Origin: Bombyx mori
Taxonomy: Eukaryota > Arthropoda > Insecta > Lepidoptera > Bombycidae
Direction of reading: 5' to 3'
NCBI RefSeq assembly: GCF_030269925.1
Contig: NC_085119.1
Span: 13,055,001 to 13,119,000 of the forward strand
Length of the DNA: 64,000 nt
The translations under genes were made by a program, and so were the position numbers. Shown in pieces: positions 1 through 12,646 of the stretch (its first letter is position 1; every line of letters starts with the position of its first letter). Under the pieces are notes generated by a model that was given only the letters and a program-made list of their open reading frames with translations, was not told the origin of the DNA and made no database searches.

Positions 1-864
1 CGAGTGTAATGATCCGAGCCGTTATAAATCTAGGGGCCGGTTGTAGAGGCTCAGACGTCCAAACAACTTTCAGAATGCCTGCTTCCGAACAGCAACACGG
101 TCAAGAAGGCCCATTAATCCCGGTCGCCGTCTTATTACGCAAGTAATTACCTATTTATCCACATTTCCTTACGAGTATTTTCACAGGGACGACCGAACGT
201 AATAACGTTGTACGTACGTTTGTCGAAAACCATTTGTTTTTACTGACCCGCGCGTCGGAAAACACGAAAATTACACGTGGGCGCCGCTTTGTTCTCAAAC
301 ACAGGGCCCCTACTCCGCCCTTGTTAGAGTATTGAGTTTTTCCACGCTTCTAGAAAATAATCTATTATACCAACCGAACGTGGCGGGAATAATAACGCAC
401 AAAGAAAAAATGCTACAATATTTTTTTGTAGCTTGTTCGTAAATCAGGTTTTAAATAAGAAACACGCTTTATGAATGTTCTTCATTAATCAATCAGTGAA
501 AATCAGTTCTCGACGTTCATAAAAGGACTGTTACAAAGAAGAAAAAAACGCTATTTAGCAAAGCAAAATTAGATTCGAAGAAACCGAGATTGAAATCGCG
601 GGAGATAGCATTATTCAACATTCATGAATATTTTGCTGTAAGGTGGAGGAATCTGGTGGAATTATCTGAGATAGGCCGAAATCCGCTTACGTACTAATTT
701 TACCGCATCAGAATACCTAATCGTATTTATTATTCAGTGAGTAGAATTTATATTGGAATTCATGGCACAAATTCATCTTCTACTATTGCTTGGGAACTAT
801 TGCTTGAAGGTTATGAAACGATTATTCGAACCAAGGACCGAGGTGGAATTAACAAGCCAGATAA
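1..864. other. AT-rich non-coding DNA, no feature recognised
   Basis: No reading frame with a recognisable product, RNA gene or repeat boundary is seen. The stretch probably belongs to an intron or the 5' flank of the TMTC gene further right; that is inference. Confidence 0.5.
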
Positions 865-1278
865 TCTATATATTAATACGTGAAGCAAAAACTTTGTATC
901 ACTTTTTACGAAAATTGCGCGGACGGAGGAGTATAAAATTTTCCACACTTATAGAGAATATAGAGAAGAAGTGCACAATGCTAATATTTTTTTAATATAA
1001 TGCATAAAAGATACATTAAATCAATAAAGAAAACATTACACACACTACATACCATGTATTTGACGCACGCACGCATGCATACTATTTATTGTCAAACTTT
1101 TGTTCTTGACGTCTGTTGTCAAATTGAGATTAAATATTGTTTGTCTTTGTTAATATTTTTTTTAGTGAACTCTTGGCGAAATTTGTGATTAAAGAAGTAT
1201 AAAATACAATCATAATAGTGTACAAACTTTCAATTCCAATTAATTATATTCGAATGTCGACTACTGCGGGACCTCTAG
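865..1278 (+). mobile_element. Non-autonomous Helitron, family A copy 1
   Basis: The copy starts TCTATATATTAA directly after an A and ends CTAG directly before a T, the rolling-circle transposon rule (5'-TC, 3'-CTRR, insertion between A and T, no target duplication). Three other copies (37618, 42727, 60576 reversed) share the same termini and an internal body of about 0.41-0.45 kb. No Rep/helicase coding is present, so it would need a partner element. The 3' subterminal palindrome seen in copy 3 is degraded here. Confidence 0.75.
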
Positions 1279-1379
1279 TAGTTCTAATTTTAATTGAAGA
1301 AAAAATGCAATTTTTCAATTTCATTTAATAATGCCATTAATATTACGACCACGTGTGTCGCGAATTGCGTTTCAATACA

Positions 1380-1440
1380 CATACATCTATGGACCCCGGT
1401 AACATCAGCTAAGCTGTAACCTCGTCATCTTATGTGATGT
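1380..1440 (+). repeat. Decayed Bm1 SINE 3' fragment
   Basis: Resembles the last 60 bases of Bm1 (the segment ending in GAGCTCGTCCACCCATCT) with many substitutions. It lies just upstream of a much better preserved Bm1. Confidence 0.4.
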
Positions 1441-1449
1441 ATTTTTATT

Positions 1450-1701
1450 GGTGGTAGGACCTCTTGTCAGTCCGCACGGGTAGGTACCACCGCCCTGCCT
1501 ATTTCTACCGTGAAGCAGTAATGCGTTTCGGTTTGAAGGGTGGGGCAGCCGTTGTAACTATAATGAGACCTTAGAACCTATATCTCAAGGTGGGTGGGGC
1601 GCATCTACGTTGTAGATGTCTCTGGGCTCCAGTAACCACTTAACATCAGGTGGGCTGTGAGCTCGTCCACCCATCTAAGCAATAAAAAATAAATAAATAA
1701 A
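1450..1701 (+). mobile_element. Bm1 SINE, 5'-truncated
   Basis: Starts at GGTGGTAGGACCTCTTG in the Bm1 body, runs through the conserved GCAGTAATGCGTTTCGG segment, and ends CATCTAAGCAATAAAAAATAA with an A-rich tail. The tRNA-like head is absent. Bm1 is a tRNA-derived SINE that relies on LINE reverse transcriptase for movement. Confidence 0.9.
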
Positions 1702-2150
1702 ATGCTATTTAAAATAAAACCGAATTTTATTTCTTCATACCGCTTTCCAAATTTTTGTTTTCTTTCTCAGAGACAGTGACATCGATAAAACTATTCTCTC
1801 GTCTGTCCAGAGTCGTGGAAATTTCGGGACGGTTTCCGCACCGGACCATAGCCAGCACTCGTTACAATTTTTATGAACCGACCGCTCCGCAACTGCCTTC
1901 GTTCCTCTATTTTCAAAAATGGGGCAGACTGAATAGAATTTCGCCCGGCAGCCGGCGCTTTGCACGTTCGACACGTGGTCGGCTAGAAAAATAAACGCTT
2001 CACACGTGTTTTAGTGGTGGATTATTATTTTTACATACGAATACATACGCGTTTATATATGAGTGTCACGTAATTTTTGTATACGTCATCTTTCTGACAA
2101 GAGCATTTAATTTTGATTGCTGTGCATGAATAATGTCCATAGTTCGATGG
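1702..2150. other. Non-coding, with a small GC-richer island
   Basis: Positions about 1750-2000 are clearly richer in G+C and CpG than their surroundings and are open on both strands for about 79 codons. The translations resemble nothing I recognise. It could be an old element, an untranslated exon or a regulatory site; nothing decides between these. Confidence 0.3.
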
Positions 2151-2406
2151 TCTATAGGTATACTAATATGTAAATCTACAGTGGTTTTTACGGATGTTCC
2201 GTTATGACTACTGAACCATGCATCCGATTGACTTGAAACTTTGTATCCATGTAGAAAATACATGTACTTAATGGATAGGTTATTATTTATAAGAGTGTTG
2301 AACTCCCTATACCAGTTACGGGGGCGTTAATGATGAGCATCTTTGTGGGGGTGAGAAATAATAATGTTAATTTTAAATGCCCAGCGAAGCGGTCGGGTAC
2401 AGCTAG
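2151..2406 (+). mobile_element. Candidate Helitron D (TC...CTAG)
   Basis: Begins TCTATAGGTATACTAATATG and ends GGTCGGGTACAGCTAG before a T. An imperfect hairpin (CCCAGCGAAGCGGTCGGG) sits about 9 bases before the CTAG end, the usual place for a Helitron 3' hairpin. The base before the TC is G rather than A, and there is only one copy in the window, so the left boundary is uncertain. Confidence 0.5.
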
Positions 2407-3268
2407 TACTATTTTAAAACCTTGCTGTGCCGAATTTTAGTGTAAACATAAGCGATACATAGCAAAGGTGTTACGCTAACCTTATCTCTTAGTGCACGAT
2501 TTCGACACAAACACCCGGATGTATTATTCGCTAACGTAACGTAAGCCCGAACTTGTTATGCATTCAGTGATTGCTTCACCCGTCGTGTTTACTTACGCGG
2601 CTTTTGTCAGTACGCTCCTAGAGAGGGGAAGCGTTTGAGCCTCTGGATATGCACGTAACGATAATATTCAGAAATGATTCGCATTTTTTCTATTCGGGCG
2701 TCCAAATCTCTCTCTTTGATGTTCGTGACTGTACAAAGAATGTGTTTTGTTTCTGTCAGTGAAAGTACCGTTCGTATAGATAATGTAAACGAATTGCGTT
2801 TCTTGCAGTTTTTCACAAAATTTCAGTAGATAATTTTCAAAATGATTTTTTCGAATATTTTACAAACATCATCAAATTTGATTTCGTAGTATATATTTAA
2901 TTTCGATCGCATAATGAAACTGCTGCTACTAGGACCCAAGACTAGGACTAGGATCCAGGACTTACTTACATTTGGATGACCTGAAATTTTCTAGTCTGGT
3001 TCATTACGGAACATTATTGGAAGTTTTAAGTAAAAGCTATACCTGGTAATAGACTTCGACTGACGATAATGAGGGTCTTCAAATCAAGACTAATCAATAT
3101 TCAACGTACTATTATGACATCGAGGTTGTGTGGTGTCTACTTCTAAAATAGCACTACTCCATCTCCGTCAGTGTCACAAAAGCGACTAAACTATTTCCAA
3201 TAACTGAACTGCTGTGTTACCAGCAATCATTCTACGTATATCTCATAATTGCTAGAGCAAACTAACCT
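2407..3268. other. Non-coding, no feature recognised
   Basis: AT-rich, with no recognisable coding sequence or repeat. Confidence 0.5.
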
Positions 3269-3462
3269 ACAGACACGGTCCACTGAGTTTCTCGCCGGAT
3301 CTTCTCAGTATGTCGCGTTTCCGATGCGGTGGTAGATTCTGCGAAGCACTGCTCTTGCTAGGGTCAGTAGCAACTTCGTTAGGTTTGAGCCCCGTGAGCT
3401 CACTTACTCGTTCGGTTACGCTGATATAGCCTCTCAAGGCTATCAGCTTTGGTAGGAAATAA
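3269..3462 (+). mobile_element. LINE 3' end, family F
   Basis: Contains the recurrent segment CACTGAGTTTCTCGCCGGAT ... GCGAAGCACTGCTCTTGCTA ... GAGCCCCGTGAGCTCAC and ends in the family's 3' stem-loop, GCTGATATAGCC-TCTCAA-GGCTATCAGC, followed by TTGGTAGG and an A-rich stretch. Ten or so copies in the window end at the same hairpin, which suggests 3'-anchored reverse transcription of a non-LTR element. The family name is not assigned. Confidence 0.65.
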
Positions 3463-3588
3463 AATATATGTATGTATATATATAATTTTGAGCCTAATTA
3501 TTAAAGTAAGTGATATGTATGAGCACCGGTGGCCGCTCAATACCATGGTTGGCCTTGACCTCTTACGTAAATGTGGTGCCATAAAAAG

Positions 3589-3650
3589 TAACCACTTAAC
3601 ACCAGCTGGGTTGTGAGCTCGTCCACCCATCTAAGCAATAAAACAAAAAG
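3589..3650 (+). mobile_element. Bm1 SINE 3' fragment
   Basis: Only the last 60 bases of Bm1 (AACCACTTAACACCAG to CATCTAAGCAATAAAA) are present. Confidence 0.75.
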
Positions 3651-3659
3651 GAATAGAAA

Positions 3660-3870
3660 TGAATCCTGTGAAAATTGTAATTTGCGTTAGAGCTGGCGGT
3701 GAAGGGTCTTGTGAACCCATAGAGATAGGTAATAGCAGTCTGCCTATTTCTGCCGCTAAACATTAATGCGTATGATGTGTGGGACGGCCGACAATCTGTA
3801 CAATTGGGAACTATATGTCTCAAATCGTGTAACGGCATTGGACTAAAATATCCACTTAGCATTAGACTAT
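3660..3870 (+). mobile_element. Old, diverged Bm1 SINE
   Basis: The order of Bm1 landmarks is kept (AATTTGCGT, CTGCCTATTTCTGCCG, ATTAATGCG, the final CCACTTA) with many substitutions. It directly follows a younger 3' fragment. Confidence 0.55.
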
Positions 3871-5079
3871 TTCACTCATGTAAATAAGAAAACATGTGTA
3901 AATTGCTTTCACTTATAAACATCGATTAAGGCGGAACCAGTCTTGTGTTGAATACTTAAATCCACAAGTTCTAATTCTAAAGTAAACAAACCTAATTAGA
4001 GGACCAAATGCGCCCAAAAACTTTGGCACTCTCAAATGATAAAACAGTACAGTTCTTTTGTCAACTTCATTATGGTGCTTCCATTCTCGTCCGTTCCAAT
4101 TTAACGCACAATAAAAGTGTTGGGTTCCGTTGTTTCTGGATGGGAGGTGCGGAATGAGCATTGTGCATCTGAGAGCGTTGCCCGTGCGGACCATTGTGAG
4201 CATTCAGACCGTCGGCGGGTGCTTTCATCTCGATCACAATAGAAATCTTATCTCAACCATGTTTTATGTTGCCAGCCTTGATTTAATCGCTCTCCTAACC
4301 GTAATGAAATAATTTTATAAGCCACCTACTAAACTGTTCTATTAACACATAAAACATAAATTGAAATTAGATACCCTATACTCTCTACAATATTTGCTAA
4401 TTGCATATTTACTGTGAAAACAATTGGATTATTCAAATTTATTTTCATTACAAGTAGTAAGAGTTTCAGTTTCATCGTCATCATCATAGTCGGTTTCTCT
4501 TGGCAGAGTAGTCGTGGTCATCTGGGATACTTGTTTATTAGCCTTGACATTGGTTATGGCATCTGGGATTAATGTTTATTATAGCCTTGACATCTCACCA
4601 ATCAAATTCACCAATCATTATTACAAACCATGATAACTGGAATTGTTTACCAATTAACAAATAATTTAGTTATTCTAAAGCCATTAATAAATTTCAATTT
4701 GAATAGAACAAAGTATTTTGGAGTCGATGTCAATGTGTATGAACAAGACATTCTGGAAGATATCACAATTTTATCTATTTTAATTTGACCCACTACTGAT
4801 GACCTGATTTCTGTATAAATGGATCGGAACAACAATAAAGAGCATTTAAATCATTCAGAACAATGGTTCGAGTGCTTCAATTAATTGGGTGGTTTCAATT
4901 TGTGTTAGGCCAATTAAATAATGGTAAATGAAACATTCAAAACAAATAAATTCGTCTTTAAAAACGGTTTAGGTAATTTCATGCCTGTTCTGATTGTTCG
5001 TATCCTGGTAATTGAGTTCGGTAGATAGTTTGAATTAGGAATCCTTTTGGCGATAGTAGAAACTTAGATAAATGAAGCG
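3871..5079. other. Non-coding, no feature recognised
   Basis: Unique-looking AT-rich DNA. Two open stretches near 3913-4312 overlap on opposite strands and have no recognisable products. Confidence 0.45.
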
Positions 5080-5190
5080 GCGGCAGCGGCTTGTCTCTGC
5101 CCCTGGCATTACTGAAGTCCATAGGCGAAGGTAACCACTCACCATAGGTAGACCGTAAGATCGTATACCTACAAGGGCAATAAAAAAAAC
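5080..5190 (+). mobile_element. LINE 3' end, family J (jockey-like)
   Basis: Contains CGGCTTGTCTCTGCCCCTGG, a diverged ACCACTCACCATCAGG segment and a terminal CTACAAGGGCAATAAAAAA. The same 100-base end recurs across the window, sometimes preceded by reverse-transcriptase C-terminal coding (24450, 39532, 47414), which identifies the family as a non-LTR retrotransposon. Confidence 0.65.
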
Positions 5191-8100
5191 ATGAAATGCT
5201 TAGAGCGTAGAGGAAAAAGTGAAAGATAAACTACAGGTGGGGGATGGTGTTATCCCAATATAGCAAAGGCACATTGTTTTTGTTTTTATTAAGTGGTTTC
5301 ATTAATTACTCTATGCTTCAACCTTTGACTTTTGGGCCTGTACTTACTACTTTTTAGACCGCGTCTTGAATTGTCGGATCATCACACCGCGCGCTAGAGC
5401 TGTAGAGTTCGATCACCGCGACGAGACACAACTCTGCAAAAACAGGGAGACAGATACCGCTGATTCTTGTGTTATAGCCCCTTTATAGTATTCAACCCCA
5501 AACAGCACGAATAAATTTTGACACTAACAAATCAGAATCTAGGCCGATAAGTCTTAGGATATCTATTTTTTAACTCGTCGTCTATCGTTAGGCAATTAGA
5601 AATCTATCCAAATTCTGAATACGAATTGTTTTGAAAGAAGAAAAAACTCCAAGGGTGGATCAAAACCTAAGCCTTGAAAGCAGACCCTGTCTAACGGTAA
5701 TATTCATATTTACAAAAATAAAGGTGTAATTTATTTATAATTACAAGTTCGTAATTGTTTTATGACGATGTTGTCATTCAAAGAATGTTTTTGAAGCATA
5801 TTTCTCTTTGAAGATTAATTAGTTTGATTAAAATTTCATCGGATTAATGAAAACGCCTGCGAAATTCGTAACAAAAGCGCTTGTTCATTTTATATATAGT
5901 TTTAGTCGGAAGAGCCAATTAATGTCTTAAAACTAATTAAAATTCTTTTATAATTCATCTATAACGTGTATTTTTATTTTGGAAATATGTTTTATATCAA
6001 TCATTTAACTATTTGGACAAACAAAATACATTGCGCTTAAAAATGTTATGGATAGTACAGAAAATATAATAAATGTACCAAGAATAAATGCCATCTGTTG
6101 GCTGTGGAGGTAAATACAATAATATTAATCAGAATCAAATTGTTGTTAGGTAAAATCAAAACCCACAATTATGTAGCGTATATACCTTATTTTTTCCTAT
6201 CTATTCGCTGGTAGCCTAGGGGGCTATGCCAGTTACGTATACCTTATGTAATGACTAAAACCACTAACACCATCTAGTTATTTATATTGAATTGAATTCT
6301 AATATTCATAGCATTATATAAACTTAAGATTCCCTTGCAATCTGCAGCTGATCATAGATAATTATGAAATTGAGGCAAATCCATTGTAGACTGCAATTTT
6401 TATATCAATCATCAATGGGCTCCGGCAAGCAATTAACACGTTTACAGATTAACACAGATTAAAAATTACAATCCCAAGTCGTCCATGACCACGAAAACTA
6501 TGAAGTATTTTAAACGTCACAAATAATATAACCAAATAATAAAAAACAGTCAAAACAACCATGTAAGAGTAATTTTAATAATGTACCTATATGACTTGCA
6601 AAAATCGAAGAATTTATAATATATGAAGTATTTACAATCCTATCAACAAAAGGCAGATAATTAACAAAAATGTTTAAAAAATGCCACGCTTTCTTTATAT
6701 TCTCTTTAATGCAGCAAAAGCAACCAACGAAAAGGTCGTATCTAAAAATAACTCACAATCGTAACAGCTGAATAATTAACGAACAACATTAAACACTGAC
6801 TAGATAATTAAGGAACCACAGCGGAGCCCGAGGCTTAATGCTTTAACATTTTTTTTTCTCTTTTGCTTTGCTGTGTAAAACGCCAACGCCAGAATTAACT
6901 TATTCAGAAAGAAAAAGAAAAAAATATGATCAGGTAATCTTGAATCTTTAGGCATGAAAATCACAAATTCCTGTGCCGTAGTTGAGACTTAAGCTTGAAG
7001 TTTGAGATGTAGACGGGAATGTCGAACCAATCCGGTGCTTATACCATAGCTTAGCGCAACGCAAATTCTGACCTTACCTCAGTGCATCAGCTGTCAATTG
7101 TATTGCAAAACGGTTGTCCCACTCTTCAAATAGGAACGCGTGACTGCTTTGCAGATAGTACCCGCAGGAGGAGGGATACAGAATATGAGTTAAAACCTCT
7201 CAAGGTAATAATTAATAAAGAAAAGAAGTTAACTTCTTCTAGTAAAGAACAAAATTTCAAATAAATAAATCAATATACCATATCTAATCAATTAAATTAA
7301 ATTATGCTATGGAGTTACATCAAAGTTTTTTGTGGTATACTTTTGTACATACCTTACATTAAACGTTAATACTAGCCTTCCCGAACGCTTAAAATCTATC
7401 GCGTCTCTATAGATTAGTCCATAAACATATTGTAAATCGAAGAAAAGTTTACCTTTTCCAATACCCATACATACCCTCACAAAATGTTCCCTCCATTATC
7501 CGTCCATTGTTACCCAAATTAAGGTGGGCGGGGATTTCATCAATCAAAACAATAGGTATCCGAGATAGATCAGCTGTATTAGCATCTCGACAACCTTAAA
7601 CGGGATTAAGAATTTCAACGTGAACGAAAAACGAAGCAATTACCGATTCGCGCCAAGAGCAAACTTTGTTTTACTTGAAAGGAATTAATATTCATTAAAA
7701 AATCTTTGTCGGCATCATTCCGAGGAAACTTTGTAATCAGGCTGTCGGGAGAGGGCGCGGCGGGGGATTATGTCAGCGAATTTGAGACTGCTCACTGCAA
7801 ATGGATTTTTCTGCTTTTTTTTTTTTTTGGTTAAATTTGAACAATCTGCTCGGGATACACTCGAAGGCGTCCATCAACTTTTATTTAGCATCAACGCAGA
7901 ATATTAATGACGGAAGCGATTTGGTACAACGAAGAATTTATAGCATATAATATTTTAGTTAAACGTTTTGGGGGCGGCCGTAATTTGAAAGTTTCTCAAC
8001 AAGGCCGATCATTTGTCCCGTAATTCCGAAACACTCCTGACCCACGTTTCCCGGGGATTATTTCAGTATTATTCCCGGGATTATTTTTGTATTATCCTCA

Positions 8101-8261
8101 CTAAAACGTGCTCGGTAACTATGTAGTACGGGAAAGTTTTCCGGCATAGGGAACTGTCATGTCTTGCTGTCTGAATTACCAGGGATAATTAAACATTATA
8201 ATTTAGTACTTATTCCAATCGATTCAAAGGTTTATTTCTCTTTATTTTATTAAATTATTAA
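5191..8261. other. 3.1 kb non-coding DNA
   Basis: AT-rich, no gene recognised. Around 6195-6235 there is a decayed minus-strand relic of the family F 3' hairpin (GCTGGTAGCCTAGGGGGCTA). Around 7740-8160 the G+C content is locally higher, with no recognisable coding. Confidence 0.45.
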
Positions 8262-8476
8262 TAAGCACATACTTAACAAATGTTCACGATTGACTTCCAC
8301 GGTGAAGGAATAACATCGTGTAATAAAAATCAAACCGGAAAAAATTCTAATTTGCGTAATTACTGGTGGTAGGACCTCTTGTGAGTCCGCACGGGTAGGT
8401 ACCACCGCCCTGCCTATTTCCGCCGTGAAGCAGTAATGCGTTTCGGTTTGAATGGTGGGGCAGCCGTTACAATACC
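8262..8476 (+). mobile_element. Bm1 SINE, middle part
   Basis: Runs from the TTAACAAATGTTCACGATTG segment behind the tRNA head to GGGGCAGCCGTTACAAT. Both the tRNA-like head and the 3' A-rich end are missing. Confidence 0.85.
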
Positions 8477-9260
8477 TACTCTACGTACGCCGCAGCAATA
8501 ACCCTATATATTAATACTATTAAAAAGGCAACCAGTGTGGCTTGGAATCAATGTTCCCTTATCAAAAACATAAAAAATTACCACTTAGAATATTAAAAGC
8601 TCAAGAAGTCGAAAACCAGAGACTCAGAGTCTAGATTTTAAAATCAAAGGATGACTTACCCTCTCTACTACTATTACGGTTGTCAAGCAACGCGAACGTT
8701 TTTGAACACCCTATTTTAAGTCCCTGTTAAATTATTTCATATAAGATAAAACTGCCATATATTAACACAATATTTTATCAAAACTGAAAAAGCCGAGGCA
8801 AACACAAAGTAGTTATATAGTATTATAGTTACATATAGTATAAATACATACCTACATCGTGGGTAAGAATGAAAAATTGTCGGGACGGAACTGAAAATAA
8901 CATTTTATGTAACAGCCAACGAGGCCTTGAAGGGTTAGAACATCGAGTGGGATCGCAAACAGTACGTAAAGATCCCGACGAACTTACGGTATTTCTAAAT
9001 TAAGCCATGAAAGGACATTCGGGATCAGAATTTACCTACTAAGAGGGTAGCCATTTTTTTACTTTTTTAAGGGTGACTGTTAAATAAAATAAGCTTTATG
9101 TATTTATTTACTTTGTGGTCGGAGGTTGCGGACGAACCCTTTTTTTAGGCTGGGAGGTAATCACGAATTCGTTACCTCAAATTGGAGCTGTGGGGCGGCG
9201 TGTAGTATGCCAACTGATACCTCTACTACACGTCAACTGCCAGTCCTTTTACCATCTATA
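8477..9260. other. Non-coding, no feature recognised
   Basis: AT-rich. A GC-richer stretch at about 9110-9240 next to the following Bm1 is unidentified. Confidence 0.45.
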
Positions 9261-9499
9261 TTTTTTTATTGCTTAGATGGGTGGACAAGCTCACAGCCCA
9301 CCTGGTGTTAAGTGGTAACTGGAGCCCATAGACATCTACAACGTAAATGCGCCACCCATCTTGAGATATAAGTTCTAAGGTCTCATGTATAGTTACAACG
9401 GCTGCCCTACCCTTCAGACCAAAACGCATTACTGCTTTACGGCAGAAATAGGCAGGGCGGTGGTACCTACCCGCGCGGACTCACAAGAGGTCCTACCAC
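9261..9499 (-). mobile_element. Bm1 SINE, 5'-truncated
   Basis: Poly(T) and ATTGCTTAGATGGGTGGAC mark the 3' end at the left; the copy stops at CAAGAGGTCCTACCAC, so the tRNA-like head is lost. Confidence 0.9.
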
Positions 9500-10985
9500 A
9501 CGCTGTCATACGCGTGCTGAATTGACCCCCTCAGTTGAGGTCTAAAAGCGAGGGCTTTCGTCATCCCATTAACCCTTTCATTAACGAGACAACGGAAACT
9601 TAACGCATAATTGTAGCAGGCCTCTTTACAGATAGCGAACGGTTAAAAGAAGGTAATCGATTTTCAAAAAATCTTTGTAAAAGTCTGCTCAAACATTGTC
9701 TTAAGATGCTTACAAGGTACCTCACCACTGAAGAGAAAATACGTAAAATGAACTTGACTAACGAAGCTCTTATCAACAAACGCTGCAACAAAACTCATGT
9801 GGCCGGAATTTGGGAATAAAAAATAGATAGCATGATTACCACACAATAAATTCCAGGGGCGAAGTCTGGGGTGCAACTATTCTTAGATTCGTTAGTAAAA
9901 ATTCTTCCTTCAGCCACCAACCAGTACGGTGCGGAGAGAGAAGAGCTTTCTCTTTTAGGCATGTCCGTCTCTTGTGGACACTCGTAGAATTGGAACATCA
10001 GCTCTGATGCCTAATCGCTGCAAAATATTCAGCAGTCAGCAATGTCAAGTTAGGTTAGTAAGCAGCGATCGTACGAGGCGACTCTTTTCATATTCCGATC
10101 AATCTCTGAAGGAGCTGATTTTCCCTATATATGTACGTATACGTGATGTACTATCCTCCCTCAAAGCAGGCCTCAATTCCCTCAATTCAAAGCGAATCGC
10201 AACTTGATTGTGCCCTTGGGATTGCTGCTGTCCATGAACGACATTAACCACTGATGATGGGGTAACCGATACGAATCTCTGTGTCTAAATCCATCGAGCT
10301 TTGGTAAGAGAAAGTACCAGTGAAATACATATACCAAACATACTATTGTCCTTGCACGTAATTAGTTACTTAAAAACCAATTAACAATACTACTACGAAA
10401 CATAACATCATAATGTACAAACAAATAACAGAACACATAAACACGAAACACATTAAAAAGTACTTCCAACTCTCTGGGAAGTTCCGGAACAATGATACAA
10501 TAACGATGAGTGCCTTTAAATATTGGACGATAGGATTCTGGCTGCAACCGCCCGCGGCCTTCGGAACTTGTGAAGAGCTTACATTAGAACCCTTGCCCTC
10601 GGGGACCGCCCTACAATGTAGTACGGAACTGGATTGAAGTTCGACTCCAGACAATTCATAAAATGACAATGAAAGAACGAATATATTTCTTATTAATCTA
10701 AATTAATTGAATTTGTAATTAATTCATATTAATCAGTGGTATTTTTTTGTGTTAACACAAATATATTATCACGCCGAAACGTCCGTCATAGTACATTTCT
10801 ATTTCAAAAGATCATATCAGAAAAGTTTTATCGATTAGATTTTATGGATATAAACAAATGAACAGGACAACTGATACTGCGTTTGGAAAATCTGGTTAAC
10901 GTATTTTACAAAAACGAGGATTTAAGTACATACATAGATAATGGTAGTTATAATAAAACTTTAAGCATTCGGTCAAAGTATTAAG
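9500..10985. other. Non-coding, possible decayed LINE
   Basis: At 10205-10265 a weak match to the family J 3' end is seen (TGCCCTTGGGATTGCTGCTG, then CCACTGATGATGGGG). The sequence before it, from about 9860, may be its degraded coding end. The rest shows nothing recognisable. Confidence 0.3.
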
Positions 10986-11209
10986 CTGAGTCCGCGCGGG
11001 TAGGTACCACCGCCCCGCCTATTTCTGCCGTGAAGCAGTAACGCGTTTCGGTTTGAAGGGTGGGGTAGCCGTTGTGACAATACTGAGAACTTAGAACTAT
11101 ATCTCAAGGTGTGTGGCGCATTTACGTTATAGATGTCTATGGGCTCCAGTAACCACTTAACACCAGGTGAGCTGTGAGCTCGTCCACACATCTAAGCAAT
11201 AAAAAAAAA
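10986..11209 (+). mobile_element. Bm1 SINE, 5'-truncated
   Basis: Starts at GAGTCCGCGCGGGTAGGTAC and ends at CATCTAAGCAATAAAAAAAAA. Confidence 0.9.
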
Positions 11210-12019
11210 GTAGTACTTTTTCAATATTTAGTTGAACTCCCCTTCCCTTATTTCCATACTTATACTTGTAATCAAGACAAGAGTAACCATATACGTTTTC
11301 ATTTATTTATTCACTTTATTTTCATTTACACTTACAATTCACATTTTCATTAACTTCAGAAGCCACACATTATTTGTACAGGAAAAACAACAAACTCGTC
11401 TACTTCACGCCCTTATCCCAAATGTGGGATCGGCGTAGCATGTCCTCTTATCATGGTGCATTTGAATTTGGCATGAGTTTTAACAGCCTCCTGTCTGATA
11501 AAACTTCCTTGGATTATATCTCCAGTAGTAAATCCATTGCAACCTGTCGGGACTTTTCTTTTGGTGCTTCCTTTACTTGTTCCATTTTTGGTTCTACGAT
11601 TTGAATCTTATTATTATGAACATTAACAATAAAATTTAGATTTTCGAACACCAAAAAATTAAAATAGGTAGGTGTCACAAACTTATCATTTCGCCAGAGG
11701 CAGTTGACCCTCGAAAATAAACTCCACTTTGTAAGATCTTATTGCAATTATTATGTTACTGCGTTAATGAGTTTAACAAATTCTGAAACATATGTTCCCA
11801 AACGCCAGCTTTTCCTCTAGGGACGCATAATTCTCCTAACTCTCCAGTTACTGGAATATTAGAGTTGTAACTTAGTTAATTGGCACGAAATAAATATAAT
11901 TTATTACACATACATTGAGTACGTAGTACGTACGCCCTAATGATGCTGAATGGGGAATAAAAATAATGCCACCCACCATGAAAAAAAATCTAAGAATCGA
12001 ATTACATAATTCAGCAATG
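11210..12019. other. Non-coding, no feature recognised
   Basis: AT-rich and unique-looking. An open stretch of 76 codons near 11374-11604 has no recognisable product. Confidence 0.45.
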
Positions 12020-12137
12020 CGGCAGGTAGCGGCTTGGCTCTGCCCCTGGTATTGCTGAAGACCATGGGCGACGGTAACCACTCACCATCAGGTGGGCCGT
12101 GTGCTCGTCTGCCTACAAGGGCAATAAAAAAAGCAGA
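12020..12137 (+). mobile_element. LINE 3' end, family J
   Basis: Carries GCGGCTTGGCTCTGCCCCTG, ACCACTCACCATCAGGTGGG and the terminal CTACAAGGGCAATAAAAAAA. The tail directly abuts the next Bm1. Confidence 0.8.
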
Positions 12138-12139
12138 CC

Positions 12140-12386
12140 TTTTTTTTACTACTTAGATGGGTGGACGAGCTCACAGCCCACCTGGTGTTAAGTGGTTACT
12201 GGAGCCCATAGACATCTACAACGTAAATGCGCGACCCACCTTGAGATATAAGTTCTAAGGTCTCAAGTATAGTTACAACATCTGTCCCACCCTTCAAACC
12301 GAAACGCATTACTGCTTCACAGCATAAATAGGCAGGGCGCTGGTACCTACCCGCGCGGCCTCACAAGAGGTCTTGCCACCAGTAAT
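12140..12386 (-). mobile_element. Bm1 SINE, 5'-truncated
   Basis: Runs from the poly(T) and CTTAGATGGGTGGACGAGCT to GGTCTTGCCACCAGTAAT. Its A-rich tail points into the LINE tail at its left, so the two tails face each other. Confidence 0.9.
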
Positions 12387-12646
12387 CAGATCTTCCATAC
12401 TTCAAACATGTTATCAAGCTTCGCGGTAAAAATTGATATTACAATACTCCCAACCGACATTATATTTTTGTGGTGTTTCTTTATACACGGATGTTCATTA
12501 AGTCGTTCGTTTACATATTAGGCACGTGTGTACTTACAAACAAATCATTTCCGTACGTAGGACTTGAACCACATCATTCGGAACCAGCAAACTTGGTATC
12601 TCATCCAGCTTGAAATATTCTTTAGGAATCATAGTAAAACGAGTAC

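Noticed and set aside
1000..1188. Small open frame in the first Helitron copy
   Set aside because: The other three copies do not keep the frame.
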